From the NCBI GenBank assembly GCA_002454815.1, contig DKJL01000010.1, positions 124,001-188,000 on the forward strand: a DNA stretch of 64,000 nucleotides, read 5' to 3'. This DNA comes from Flavobacteriales bacterium UBA6693 (GTDB lineage Bacteria > Bacteroidota > Bacteroidia > Flavobacteriales > Weeksellaceae). Under the pieces are notes generated by a model, which had not been told where the DNA came from, searched no databases, and saw nothing but the letters and a program-made list of their open reading frames with translations. The translations under genes and the position numbers were made by a program. The number at the start of each line of letters is the position of its first letter. Position 1 is the first letter of the stretch. Shown one piece after another: positions 51,825 through 60,716 of the stretch.

Positions 51825-53663
51825 ATGAGTCTCATATCTAAAAACGACCTGATAAAAGCTTCCGGTCTCAGCAAACTGGGTTTTCTGAGCAGTCCTGCCG
51901 CTGCGGCGATAATGCGGCTGACGCGTATTGATGAAGTGAATGCGCTGTATGATATCCTTAAAGATAAATCGGGCAAAGATTTTTTCGACAGTTTCGTGCG
52001 TGAGCGCGGTTTGAAATATATTGTTTTCGAAGAAGATCTGGCGCGCATCCCAAAAACCGGTCCATTCATCCTGGTTTCCAATCATCCGTTGGGAGCGATT
52101 GACGGAATTCTGATGACTAAAATCCTGACGGAAATACGACCGGATTTTAAAATAATGGGCAACTTTCTGCTGGAAAAAATCGGACCGATGAAGCCGTATG
52201 TGATTTCCGTAAATCCTTTCGAAACGCGTAAAGAGCTCCGCAGTTCTTCAGCGGGAATGCGGGAAACGCTGAGCCATTTGGCCAACGGCGGGTGTGTCGG
52301 TATTTTCCCCGCCGGCGAAGTTTCGAACCGCAATAACGAGTTTCGCGAAGTGTTGGATAAAACCTGGGAACGCCCTGCATTGAAGCTGATCAAAATGGCA
52401 AAAGTACCTGTGGTCCCAATGTATTTTCATGCCAAAAACAGCACTTTATTTTATCAGATGGCGCGGCTGCATCCCAATTTGCAAACTTTGCTACTGCCGT
52501 CTGAGATGATGAATACACGCGAAAAACCCATCCGCATCCGTATCGGTAAGCCGGTATCAGTGAAGATGCTGGAAGACCACGATTCAGTGGAAGAAATGGG
52601 AGAGTTTTTGCAGAAAAAAATTCATCTTTTAAAATCCTATTACGAGAAAAGGAAATCGCTGGCGGAACGTCTGGATATTCCCAACTTAAAACTGAATTTC
52701 CCTATTTTAAAGGAGGAAAATCTGGTTCAGAATATTATCGATGAAACACCTCAGGAAGATCTTATCGCCGAGATCGAAGTTTTAAGAAAGCGAGAAAAAA
52801 TGCTGTTTCGGAACGGTAATTACGAGGTGTTTTTCAACACCTATGCCGAGATTCCGTCGATCATGCGCGAGATCGGCCGCCAGCGCGAACTTACCTTTAG
52901 GAAAATAGGCGAGGGCAGCAACCTACCGTTTGACCTGGACGAATATGATGAGCATTATCATCATTTATTTTTGTGGGACAGCGAGGCCGAAAAATTGGTG
53001 GGCGCCTATCGCATGGCGCTTGGCAGTGAAGTGATGAAGAAACACGGGTTGGATGGTTTTTACACAAGTTCCCTGTTTGAGTTCGATCCGGAGTTGAGGC
53101 CTTTTTTCCGAAAAGTAATCGAGATGGGCCGTGCGTACATCTCCACGGACTATCAACAGAAACCGTTGCCGCTTTTCCTACTTTGGCGCGGGATTGTACA
53201 CGTCTGCCTGCGGAATCCGGAACACAAATTCCTGATGGGCGGCGTGAGTATTTCCGATAAGTTTTCGGAATTTTCGAAGTCGCTGATGATTGAGTTTATG
53301 CGCTCGAATTATTACGATTCTGCTGTGGCACAGTACATTCATCCCAAACATGAATTTAAAGTAAAACTGAAAGAACGTGATAAACACTTGTTTTTTGAAG
53401 GGGTAGAATCTGACTTAAATAAACTGGACAAAATTATCGACGATCTGGAGCCGGAAATGCGCCTGCCGGTTCTAATTAAAAAATACATCAAGCAGAACGC
53501 GAAGGTTATTTCGTTTAATGTAGACCCCAGTTTTAATGATGCCATCGATGGATTAATGTACATCCGCATCAGCGAATTGCCGGAAAGCACGATAAAACCG
53601 GTGCTGGAAGAAATGAGCGAGCAAATGCGGCGGGAAGAAAATAAAACAGCTGATAATCAATAA
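51825..53663 (+). CDS. olsF: OlsF-type bifunctional acyltransferase for amino-acid lipids
   Basis: 612 residues from ATG 51825 (a TTG two codons earlier is possible). Residues 60-260 form an O-acyltransferase of the PlsC type (VSNHPLGAIDGIL with the NHP-D motif, FPAGEVS). From about residue 330 a GNAT-like N-acyltransferase domain follows (RQRELTFRKIGEGSN, LVGAYRMALGS, MGRAYISTDYQQKPLPLFLLWRGI), similar to OlsB. In Flavobacterium and Serratia, OlsF makes ornithine lipid by both acylations; glycine lipids are an alternative in Bacteroidota. Confidence 0.85.
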   Translation: MSLISKNDLIKASGLSKLGFLSSPAAAAIMRLTRIDEVNALYDILKDKSGKDFFDSFVRERGLKYIVFEEDLARIPKTGPFILVSNHPLGAIDGILMTKILTEIRPDFKIMGNFLLEKIGPMKPYVISVNPFETRKELRSSSAGMRETLSHLANGGCVGIFPAGEVSNRNNEFREVLDKTWERPALKLIKMAKVPVVPMYFHAKNSTLFYQMARLHPNLQTLLLPSEMMNTREKPIRIRIGKPVSVKMLEDHDSVEEMGEFLQKKIHLLKSYYEKRKSLAERLDIPNLKLNFPILKEENLVQNIIDETPQEDLIAEIEVLRKREKMLFRNGNYEVFFNTYAEIPSIMREIGRQRELTFRKIGEGSNLPFDLDEYDEHYHHLFLWDSEAEKLVGAYRMALGSEVMKKHGLDGFYTSSLFEFDPELRPFFRKVIEMGRAYISTDYQQKPLPLFLLWRGIVHVCLRNPEHKFLMGGVSISDKFSEFSKSLMIEFMRSNYYDSAVAQYIHPKHEFKVKLKERDKHLFFEGVESDLNKLDKIIDDLEPEMRLPVLIKKYIKQNAKVISFNVDPSFNDAIDGLMYIRISELPESTIKPVLEEMSEQMRREENKTADNQ

Positions 53664-53699
53664 GCTCAGCGGAAAAATGCAAAAATATGAAGACAGGGC

Positions 53700-53730
53700 T
53701 TGCTTCCTAACAAAAAAGATGTTACTTTTG
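53700..53730 (+). promoter_or_regulatory. Promoter of tRNA-Phe
   Basis: TTG at 53700-53702 and TACTTTTG at 53723-53730 with a 20-base spacer, an ideal Bacteroidota promoter. The tRNA begins 20 bases after the box, so the precursor has a short 5' leader. Confidence 0.85.
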
Positions 53731-53750
53731 CACCACTCAATTAGAGAAAA

Positions 53751-53823
53751 GGTTTCTTAGCTCAGTTGGTAGAGCAATGGATTGAAAATCCATGTGTCCC
53801 TGGTTCGATTCCTGGAGAAACCA
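53751..53823 (+). tRNA. tRNA-Phe (anticodon GAA)
   Basis: 73 bases. Acceptor stem GGTTTCT/AGAAACC, D stem GCTC/GAGC, anticodon stem ATGGA/TCCAT around loop TTGAAAA (anticodon GAA), T loop TTCGATT, discriminator A. CCA is not encoded. The T stem reads CCTGG/CCTGG, which leaves a central U-U mismatch (positions 51 and 63). Confidence 0.97.
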
Positions 53824-53833
53824 CTTTAATTAC

Positions 53834-53867
53834 AATCACTTACAGCAATGTAGGTGATTTTTTTGTT
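53834..53867 (+). terminator. Intrinsic terminator after tRNA-Phe
   Basis: AATCACTTAC (53834-53843) pairs with GTAGGTGATT (53850-53859) over 10 bases with one G-U pair, then a T-run. Confidence 0.9.
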
Positions 53868-53885
53868 TTTAATTATTTGTGCAAA

Positions 53886-54210
53886 TCATGCAATCTGGTT
53901 CTGCATCCGTTGTGTTAACATTGTGATCATCCGTCGGTTGTATGATTTGCTCGCAGACAGGCAAATTTCTCCTGTGGCGAACATTCCGATTGTTATGCCG
54001 AGACACATATTTTTGAAAGCGGTGTTTTTCTGCAAACTCTGCTTAATAAAAAGAGATTTTTTTTCCTTTGATAGATTGCTGAAATCAGCGTTCTGACGTA
54101 AGCAACGCAACCTATAGATCGTTCTGTGATTTCAAAACCGGACGTAAAGTTCTGTTCTGAAATTGTTCTTCCGCTGGCGTCGTTTCTGAACGACCAATAT
54201 CAAAGTTGCT
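53886..54210 (-). pseudogene. Decayed flavobacterial gene (family often named glyoxalase)
   Basis: On the minus strand one frame gives ETTPAEEQFQNRTLRPVLKSQNDL and then a TAG; a second frame continues with LSKEKKSLFIKQSLQKNT, FKNMCLGITIGMFATGE and NRRMITMLTQRMQNQIA. Joined, they fit a family of about 125 residues I recall from Flavobacterium (FQNxTLRPILKxQNDL, KKxxYIExxIQKDxKFRN, IGMFTxEEY, NKRMMNMLIERLKSQ). A stop and a frameshift separate the halves and no start codon is visible. Those proteins are often labelled glyoxalase without evidence. Confidence 0.6.
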
Positions 54211-54449
54211 TCTTAAACTTTATTTTTCAGCCATTTTTTGTCTTAGTTCAATTTAAAGCGTACCTGAGATTATACCTCCGCAGATTACGAAAATTTTTTT
54301 CCTTATTTTGTGGCTGGAAATGATTTGTGCTTTTTATCATTAATAGATGGTTTTTGCAGTGAAGCTTAGTTAAGCGACGGGATTCCATAACCGGACCACA
54401 ATGGGACATTGACTGGGCACGATGATTGGAACACTTTAAAAAAAAATAA
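54211..54449. other. Gene-free stretch before the P-type ATPase
   Basis: About 240 bases without a recognisable gene. The last 60 bases hold TTG words but no TAnnTTTG box, so the promoter of the ATPase gene was not placed; a metal-responsive regulator may use a different site. Confidence 0.4.
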
Positions 54450-56429
54450 ATGCAACAAACAAAATCTGATAAATGGCCAAAACAGAATAGCTGCTGCGCG
54501 CACGATGCACCACCGACTGCCACTGCACATCATGAAGCGCATGGGCACAGCCACGATCACAACAGCGGCCCGTCCTGGAAAATGTTTTTGCCAAGTATTA
54601 TCTCTCTTGTTTTATTATTAATCGCGCTGTCCTTTGATTATCTGTGGAAACCGGATTGGTTCGGCGGCTGGTTCCGTACCGTTTGGTATCTCGTTGCCTA
54701 CATTCCTGTGGGACTTCCCGTTCTGAAAGAAGCCGTACAAAGTATGGTGCACGGAGACATTTTTTCCGAATTTTTCCTCATGGGTATTGCCACGGTGGGT
54801 GCTTTTGCCATCGGCGAATATCCTGAAGGCGTGGCGGTGATGCTTTTCTATTCCGTCGGCGAAGTATTCCAGTCTCTGGCGGTGTCGCGCGCGCAGGCAG
54901 ATATTAAATCATTGCTCGATCAGCGCCCCGATGAAGTCACCGTGCTGAGCAAAGGCCAGGCGATTGTTGTAAAAGCAGAAAATGTAAAAATTGGTGACAT
55001 TATTCAGTTGAAGCCGGGCGAAAAATTAGGTCTCGATGGAGAATTACTCTCAGAGAACGCCTCGTTCAATACTTCAGCACTGACGGGTGAAAGCAAGCCT
55101 GACACTAAAGAAAAAGGAGCCGCTGTGCTTGCGGGCATGATTAATTTAAATACCGTTGCTGAGGTGAAAGTTACCGCAGCCTATGACGACAGCAAACTTA
55201 GCAAAATACTGCAGCTCGTACAGCACGCGACGACGCAGAAGGCACCGACCGAACTCTTTATCCGAAAATTCGCGAAAGTCTATACGCCCATTGTGGTTTT
55301 TTTGGCGATAGGGATCACGTTGTTGCCGTACTTTTTTGTGGCAGATTATCAGTTTTCAGATTGGCTTTACCGCGCGCTCGTATTTTTGGTTATTTCCTGC
55401 CCTTGTGCCTTGGTTATTAGTATCCCGCTTGGTTATTTTGGCGGAATCGGCGCCGCCAGCAAGAACGGGATTCTCTTTAAAGGAAGCAATTTTCTGGATG
55501 TAATGGCCAACGTGCAAATGGTGGTGACCGACAAAACGGGAACGATGACAGAGGGCGTGTTCGAGGTCCAGGAGGTGGTTTTTGACAAATCCTTCGACGA
55601 GCAGAAAATTTTGCAGATGATTAATGCGCTCGAGAGCAAAAGCACTCATCCCATTGCAACTGCAGTTCATCAATACGTAGGCACTGTAAACCAAGAAATT
55701 ACATTAACCGATACTGAGGAAATATCCGGCCGGGGCCTGAGAGCCCGGATTGAAGGTAAAGAAATGCTGGTCGGAAATTTCAAGCTTCTTGACCATTTTA
55801 AAATTAACTTTCCCTCCAATTTAAAAGATATTGTACACACGCTGATTGCAGTAGCGTACGACGGTAAATTTGTCGGGTATCTCACGGTGGCAGACCGTGT
55901 AAAACCCGATGCAAAGCAGGCGGTGGAGCAACTTGGAAAACTTGGCGTGAAAACCACCATGCTCAGCGGCGATAAAACAGCGGTCGTAGATGCAGTGGCG
56001 CGGGAGTTGGAAATCGAAAACGCGTTTGGCGATTTGCTGCCGGAAGATAAAGTCGAAAAATTACAGGAAATTAAAAAAACGTATCGGCATGTGGCATTCG
56101 TTGGCGACGGCGTGAATGATGCGCCCGTGGTTGCGCTAAGCGACGTGGGACTTGCGATGGGCGGACTGGGCAGCGATGCCACCGTAGAGACCGCGGATGT
56201 GGTAATCCAGGATGATCAGCCGTCCAGAATTCCGATGGCCATCCGGATTGGTAAACAGACACGCAAAATAGTCTGGCAGAATATTATGCTCGCCTTTGTA
56301 GTAAAAGGAGCAGTGCTCATTTTGGGAGCCGGCGGTCTTGCCACCATGTGGGAGGCGGTTTTTGCAGACGTCGGTGTTGCCTTGCTGGCGATTTTAAATG
56401 CGGTGCGGATTCAGCGCATGCAGTTTTAA
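54450..56429 (+). CDS. Heavy-metal P1B-type ATPase (Zn/Cd/Co class)
   Basis: 659 residues. The N-terminus lacks an HMA domain and instead has a Cys-Cys pair (15-16) and a His-rich stretch (HHEAHGHSHDH, 27-37). TGES is the actuator motif, CPC (317-319) in the sixth membrane segment binds the ion, DKTGT holds the phosphorylated Asp361, and HPIATAV and GDGVNDAPVVALSDVG complete the fold. CPC plus the His-rich N-terminus suggests export of zinc or cadmium; copper is less likely. It is monocistronic. Confidence 0.9.
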   Translation: MQQTKSDKWPKQNSCCAHDAPPTATAHHEAHGHSHDHNSGPSWKMFLPSIISLVLLLIALSFDYLWKPDWFGGWFRTVWYLVAYIPVGLPVLKEAVQSMVHGDIFSEFFLMGIATVGAFAIGEYPEGVAVMLFYSVGEVFQSLAVSRAQADIKSLLDQRPDEVTVLSKGQAIVVKAENVKIGDIIQLKPGEKLGLDGELLSENASFNTSALTGESKPDTKEKGAAVLAGMINLNTVAEVKVTAAYDDSKLSKILQLVQHATTQKAPTELFIRKFAKVYTPIVVFLAIGITLLPYFFVADYQFSDWLYRALVFLVISCPCALVISIPLGYFGGIGAASKNGILFKGSNFLDVMANVQMVVTDKTGTMTEGVFEVQEVVFDKSFDEQKILQMINALESKSTHPIATAVHQYVGTVNQEITLTDTEEISGRGLRARIEGKEMLVGNFKLLDHFKINFPSNLKDIVHTLIAVAYDGKFVGYLTVADRVKPDAKQAVEQLGKLGVKTTMLSGDKTAVVDAVARELEIENAFGDLLPEDKVEKLQEIKKTYRHVAFVGDGVNDAPVVALSDVGLAMGGLGSDATVETADVVIQDDQPSRIPMAIRIGKQTRKIVWQNIMLAFVVKGAVLILGAGGLATMWEAVFADVGVALLAILNAVRIQRMQF

Positions 56430-56437
56430 AGCGGATC

Positions 56438-56460
56438 TGCACTTTTGTGCATTTTTATTT
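56438..56460 (+). terminator. Weak intrinsic terminator after the P-type ATPase
   Basis: TGCAC / GTGCA (56438-56442, 56447-56451) with a TTTT loop, followed by TTTTTATTTT. Confidence 0.6.
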
Positions 56461-56579
56461 TAATTAAATGTTATTTCTAAATTCATTCACGTGCTGTAGA
56501 TCAAACAAAAAAGTTAACATAAACTTAATAATCAGCGCGCGCGGAAATTGAGTAGTTTAGTGCCCATAAAAAAAAACGT

Positions 56580-57416
56580 ATGCTACTTGCTGCCCTGTTC
56601 GAATTTCCTGATTTTTCGCAACCGCAAATCTGGAACAGTTTATTGACGCTTACCTTTTTAGAAATTATTTTGGGAGTCGACAATATTATTTTTATTTCGA
56701 TTATTTCCGATAAGTTGCCCAAAGAGCGGCAACGGTTCGCGCGAAATCTCGGGTTGTCTTTCGCCATGGGTTTCCGCATCATTTTACTTTTAATGATCGG
56801 CTGGATTATCGGCCTGAAGGAGCCGGTCCTCACCCTCAGTTTTATCGACGAGCCGGGCACCGATCTGCCACTCGCCCTGAGTTGGAAAGATATTATTCTT
56901 CTTGCCGGCGGTCTTTTTCTTATTGCTAAAAGTACCTTCGAGATCCATGGGAAAATGCAGGGCCACGAGGCGGAACTTAAACCCAAACGGGCTGCTTCCG
57001 CGCTGATGACCATCGTTATTGTACAGATTATCCTAGTCGATATGGTTTTTTCGCTGGATTCCATTCTTACGGCCATCGGGTTAGTCGATAACGTCACGCT
57101 GATGATTATCGCCGTCGTAATTTCCATCGCTATCATGATGGCTTTTGCCGGCCCTATTTCAGCGGTAATTAATAAATATCCGAGTCTTCAGGTTTTGGCA
57201 CTTTCATTTCTGGTCGTGATCGGCGTAATGCTCGTCGCGGAAGGTATTCACCAGCACGTGAGCAAAAATATCATCTATTCCTGCCTTGCTTTCAGTTTGG
57301 CAGTGGAACTGTTAAATATAAAATTTAGAAATAATGAGCGCAAAAAATACCTCAAATTAAATCCCGATCTTAATCCGGATCTTAGTCTCAGACAATCCGA
57401 TCAGGAAGAATTTTAG
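56580..57416 (+). CDS. TerC-family membrane protein
   Basis: 278 residues with 8-9 membrane segments. FLEIILGVDNIIFISIISDKLP and IQIILVDMVFSLDSILTAIGL, each with an Asp inside the membrane, are the two TerC signature blocks. The N-terminal part (LLAALFEFPDFSQPQIW) and the HVSKNIIYSCLAFSLAVE end are as in the family. TerC-like proteins are linked to manganese export or to metal loading of secreted enzymes. No tellurite genes are near, so that role is not suggested. Confidence 0.85.
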   Translation: MLLAALFEFPDFSQPQIWNSLLTLTFLEIILGVDNIIFISIISDKLPKERQRFARNLGLSFAMGFRIILLLMIGWIIGLKEPVLTLSFIDEPGTDLPLALSWKDIILLAGGLFLIAKSTFEIHGKMQGHEAELKPKRAASALMTIVIVQIILVDMVFSLDSILTAIGLVDNVTLMIIAVVISIAIMMAFAGPISAVINKYPSLQVLALSFLVVIGVMLVAEGIHQHVSKNIIYSCLAFSLAVELLNIKFRNNERKKYLKLNPDLNPDLSLRQSDQEEF

Positions 57417-57514
57417 ATTGAATACTTTTCCTTTAAAAATTACCTAAAGCGTACTGGCATAGCGGTTTGGTCTGAAATATGTACGAACTGGATGAACCAA
57501 AACAATCTATTATT

Positions 57515-57748
57515 ATGGACCGCAAAGTATATCACGTCACGAAAAGTGACCAAGGTTGGGAAGGAAAATTGGAAGGAGGTCAGCGCGCTTCCGTGACCGG
57601 AACTACAAAACAGGAAACTGTTGACAGCACTATCGAGCTGGCAAAAAAACAACCGATGGCCTCCGTGATTATCCACAAGGAAGACGGCACCGTACAGGAA
57701 GAACGTACGTTTCCTCGCAGCACGGATCCGAATCCGCCTAAAGGGTAA
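57515..57748 (+). CDS. DUF2188-type small protein
   Basis: 77 residues from ATG 57515; an upstream ATG at 57479 would give 89. DRKVYHVTKSDQGWEGKLEGGQRASVTGTTKQETVDSTIELAKKQ, with a final KEDGTVQEERTFPRSTDPNPPKG, matches the DUF2188 pattern. The protein is soluble with no signal peptide. Function is unknown. A terminator follows. Confidence 0.75.
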   Translation: MDRKVYHVTKSDQGWEGKLEGGQRASVTGTTKQETVDSTIELAKKQPMASVIIHKEDGTVQEERTFPRSTDPNPPKG

Positions 57749-57762
57749 TAATTACAGAAAAT

Positions 57763-57800
57763 AAAGCAGCCGTGACCGTAGTCTCAGCTGCTTTTTCTCT
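57763..57800 (+). terminator. Terminator between the DUF2188 and mutS2-like genes
   Basis: AAAGCAGC (57763-57770) and GCTGCTTT (57787-57794) form an 8-base stem with a 16-base loop and a following T-run. The reverse side is A-rich, so it may also serve the convergent mutS2-like gene. Confidence 0.75.
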
Positions 57801-57824
57801 TTAAATGTAATATAAAGTGAAAAT

Positions 57825-59972
57825 TTAAATGCGCTCTAGCTCATCACCGCTGATCTGCGTTTTGAAAGTGCCGTAATTTACCGTCACTTTATTCCTGTCG
57901 ATTTTTTCGATGGTACCGACGCTGGTACTTCCGGAAATCCGCACGCGCTGGCCGACTTTCATCCACACAGCGCGTTCTTTTTTGCGTTGGTCTTCCAGCT
58001 TTTCGTTCGTTTCCACGATTTTTTCCTGCACATTTTCCTTTTTCAATTGCTGCGTAATTTTTCGCTTTACCACCTGCAGTTTTTTCGTTTCATCTTTATC
58101 GGCACCGAGTTTCCGGAATTTTTCCTGCTCCAAAATTTTTACAAAATCACGCACCACATCTTTCCGGGCTTTTCCTTTGATATAAGAATCGATGAAGGTT
58201 TCAATTTTATTTCCGAACTGCAGTTTGCGGTGTTCGTCTTCATAGAGTTTTTGGAAATTGAATAACTTTTGTTGCAGTTGGTCGTTAAGTTTTTCCAGGT
58301 TTTCTCTTTTATTTTGGGTAGAATCCCGTTTTTCTGCCAAATCTGTTTTCAGTTTTTCAACTTCAAATTTTTCCTGTTGCAGTTTAACGATGGTTTTATC
58401 CAGATTTACAATATCATGTTCTACTTTTTTCTTGGCAGATTTAATGATAAACCGTGGGATCTTATTTTTCTCCGCCACCTCGAAAGTGAAGGAGCTGCCG
58501 GCTTGGCCGACCTCCAGTTTATAAAGCGGCTCCAGCGAATATTCGTCAAAAAGCATTGCCGCATTGGTCGCGTGCGGAAGTTGTTCCACAACAATTTTGA
58601 TATTGGTATAATGGGTTGTGATGATGGAAAATGATTTCTTTTCGTAGAAAAATTCCAAAAAACTTTCAGCCAGCGCGCCGCCCAACTCCGGATCAGAGCC
58701 GGTTCCAAATTCATCGATTAAGAGAAGCGTTTCTGCATCGGCCTCACGGATTATCTTGGACATTTTTTTTAAACGAGAAGAGTACGTGGAAAGATGATTC
58801 TCGATCGACTGATTATCACCAATATCCGTCATTATTTTGCCGAAGAAAAACATTTCAGATTTCGGATGTACCGGTACCAAAATTCCACTCTGGATCATCA
58901 GTTGCAGCAACCCAACCGTTTTCAGCGTAATCGATTTTCCGCCGGCGTTGGGACCGGAAATGCATAGAATCCGGTTTTGCTCGGTAAGTGTCAGCGTTTG
59001 AGGAAAAATCTTTTTGTTTTCAGCACGGCTCCTTACAAGCAGCAAAGGATGATACGCCTCCACAAGACGCATGGTTTTGTGGCGATTGATCTTTGGTAAA
59101 GTTCCGCCGATCTTTTCCGCAAATTTTGCTTTGGCGCGCGTCAGATCAAGATCAAAAATGTATTCCTGGTAAGACGTTAATTCCGGCTGAAATTCAGCTA
59201 ATTCGGCAGTGAGTTGTCTTAATATTTTATCGACTTCTTTTTTTTCTTCTTCAATATCTTCGCGCAGTTTGAACTGATGTTTCACCACCGATTCCGGCTG
59301 AATATAAGTGATGGAACCTGTTTTGGAAACACCGAGCACACGCCCCGGAACACGTTTTTTATATCCGGATTTTACGGCGAGGACGCGCTGATCGTCCATG
59401 ATGCTTTCGCGGATGTCGTCCAGAAAATCGGTGCTGGAAAGCGCGGTCAGCGCACGGTTGAAATTTTCCTGAATGGCTTTTCGCGCATGCGATATTTCCA
59501 TCCGCAGCGTTTTCAGAATTGGCGACGATTCAGATTTTACTTCACCGAATCGGTTAAAAACACGGTCTATTTTCAGGACAATCTCTTTACGGTATTCCAG
59601 ATTCTGGATATCAGTTTTAAGATGTAAAAAAAGATCACCATACACGGGCAGAAACTTTTGCAGCCGCGCGATCTGCTCTGCCAGGCCTTTTATTTTTAAA
59701 AAAGCGGCGTTTTCCAGCCGGTAGTTTTCTATCAGCATGAGTTTCAGCTCTGCCTCGATATCTTCGTATTCGCTGAAAGGAATCGCATTGTCGCTCTCAA
59801 AACTCGAAAGATATTCTGCCACCTTTTTTAGCGAAACTGTAGCATCCTCAATATCGAAAGGTTGTAAGGCTGCAATTTTCGCCGCCGTTTTCGGCGAAAA
59901 AGCAAAAGGTTCTATTTCCGCCAACAGCTGCGGAAACTCCAATTCATTAAGGTCGTCTTGTAATATATGCAC
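57825..59972 (-). CDS. mutS2: MutS2-like ATPase without Smr domain
   Basis: 715 residues, GTG start at 59972 chosen because a promoter box lies 4 bases upstream. The clamp and lever region is followed by Walker A GPNAGGKS (340-347), MTDIGDNQSIENHLSTYSSR, Walker B LLLIDEFGTGSDPELGG (416-432) and TTHYTNIK. A long coiled coil (about 525-660) and a KOW-like tail (VGQRVRISGSTSVGTIEKIDRNKVTVNYG) end the protein. MutS2 normally continues with an Smr nuclease domain; it is absent. MutS2 proteins act in recombination control or on stalled ribosomes; here the nuclease step is missing. Confidence 0.9.
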   Translation of the reverse strand: MHILQDDLNELEFPQLLAEIEPFAFSPKTAAKIAALQPFDIEDATVSLKKVAEYLSSFESDNAIPFSEYEDIEAELKLMLIENYRLENAAFLKIKGLAEQIARLQKFLPVYGDLFLHLKTDIQNLEYRKEIVLKIDRVFNRFGEVKSESSPILKTLRMEISHARKAIQENFNRALTALSSTDFLDDIRESIMDDQRVLAVKSGYKKRVPGRVLGVSKTGSITYIQPESVVKHQFKLREDIEEEKKEVDKILRQLTAELAEFQPELTSYQEYIFDLDLTRAKAKFAEKIGGTLPKINRHKTMRLVEAYHPLLLVRSRAENKKIFPQTLTLTEQNRILCISGPNAGGKSITLKTVGLLQLMIQSGILVPVHPKSEMFFFGKIMTDIGDNQSIENHLSTYSSRLKKMSKIIREADAETLLLIDEFGTGSDPELGGALAESFLEFFYEKKSFSIITTHYTNIKIVVEQLPHATNAAMLFDEYSLEPLYKLEVGQAGSSFTFEVAEKNKIPRFIIKSAKKKVEHDIVNLDKTIVKLQQEKFEVEKLKTDLAEKRDSTQNKRENLEKLNDQLQQKLFNFQKLYEDEHRKLQFGNKIETFIDSYIKGKARKDVVRDFVKILEQEKFRKLGADKDETKKLQVVKRKITQQLKKENVQEKIVETNEKLEDQRKKERAVWMKVGQRVRISGSTSVGTIEKIDRNKVTVNYGTFKTQISGDELERI

Positions 59973-59976
59973 AGTG

Positions 59977-59984
59977 CAAATTTA
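59977..59984 (-). promoter_or_regulatory. -7 promoter box of the mutS2-like gene, 4 bases from GTG
   Basis: TAAATTTG on the minus strand, then CACT, then GTG. The spacing repeats that at dusB and glnS, again predicting a leaderless mRNA. Confidence 0.55.
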
Positions 59985-60043
59985 CTCAGATAATTTTAAA
60001 AATCAGAGAGATATCTGCGCCCGGCGTTTTGTGGGCAAAGCAG

Positions 60044-60051
60044 TATATTTG
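60044..60051 (+). promoter_or_regulatory. -7 promoter box of ung
   Basis: TATATTTG fits TAnnTTTG, 23 bases before the ATG. A TTTG lies only 12 bases upstream of it, too close for a normal -33 element. Confidence 0.5.
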
Positions 60052-60074
60052 TTTAATTAAATTAAGGATGCGTT

Positions 60075-60716
60075 ATGACCTGGACTGATATTTTGGCACC
60101 TATAAAACAAACCCCGTATTTTGAAAAGTTGTGGAACGACGTTAAATCCGAGTATGCGGCCGGCAAAGTTTTTCCACCCAAAAAGCAAATTTTCCGCGCC
60201 TTGGAACTGACTCCTTTTGAGGAGGTGAAAGTGGTGATCATTGGTCAGGATCCTTATCATAATGACGGCCAGGCGAACGGTCTTTCCTTCTCAGTCTCTG
60301 AACAGGTAACTGCGCCGCCGTCGCTGAAAAATATTTTCACAGAACTGAAAAACGACGTTGGGGTAGAACGCAATCAAAAAGAGCTCGACGACTGGGCAAA
60401 GCAGGGCGTTTTGATGTTGAATGCGACACTTACCGTCCGGGCTCATACACCCAACTCGCACAAAGACCTGGGCTGGGAACGATTTACAAACTTTATTATT
60501 TCTCAGATTTCTGCGCAGAAAAAAAATGTGGTATTTGTACTTTGGGGTGCCTTTGCCCAAAAAAAAGAGGAACTGATCGACGCTTCTAAACATTGCATTA
60601 TAAAGTCCGCGCATCCATCGCCTTTTTCTGTGCACCGCGGTTTTTATGGCAGCAAGCCGTTTTCGAAAATCAATACGTACCTTACACAACAAAAGCTGGA
60701 ACCTATTTCGTGGTAG
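60075..60716 (+). CDS. ung: Uracil-DNA glycosylase
   Basis: 213 residues, family 1. VVIIGQDPYHNDGQANGLSFSV holds the catalytic Asp and uracil pocket, GVLMLNATLTV the Asn, and SAHPSPFSVHRGFYGSKPFSKINTYL the His and the leucine loop that flips the base. It removes uracil from DNA. The last 14 bases overlap the end of the convergent lipoprotein gene. Confidence 0.97.
   Translation: MTWTDILAPIKQTPYFEKLWNDVKSEYAAGKVFPPKKQIFRALELTPFEEVKVVIIGQDPYHNDGQANGLSFSVSEQVTAPPSLKNIFTELKNDVGVERNQKELDDWAKQGVLMLNATLTVRAHTPNSHKDLGWERFTNFIISQISAQKKNVVFVLWGAFAQKKEELIDASKHCIIKSAHPSPFSVHRGFYGSKPFSKINTYLTQQKLEPISW

Noticed and set aside
54450..54570. His-rich N-terminus read as a separate metallochaperone
   Set aside because: It is in frame with the ATPase and no stop or start separates it.
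56580..57416. Tellurite resistance operon from the TerC match
   Set aside because: No other ter genes are present; the TerC family is wider than tellurite resistance.
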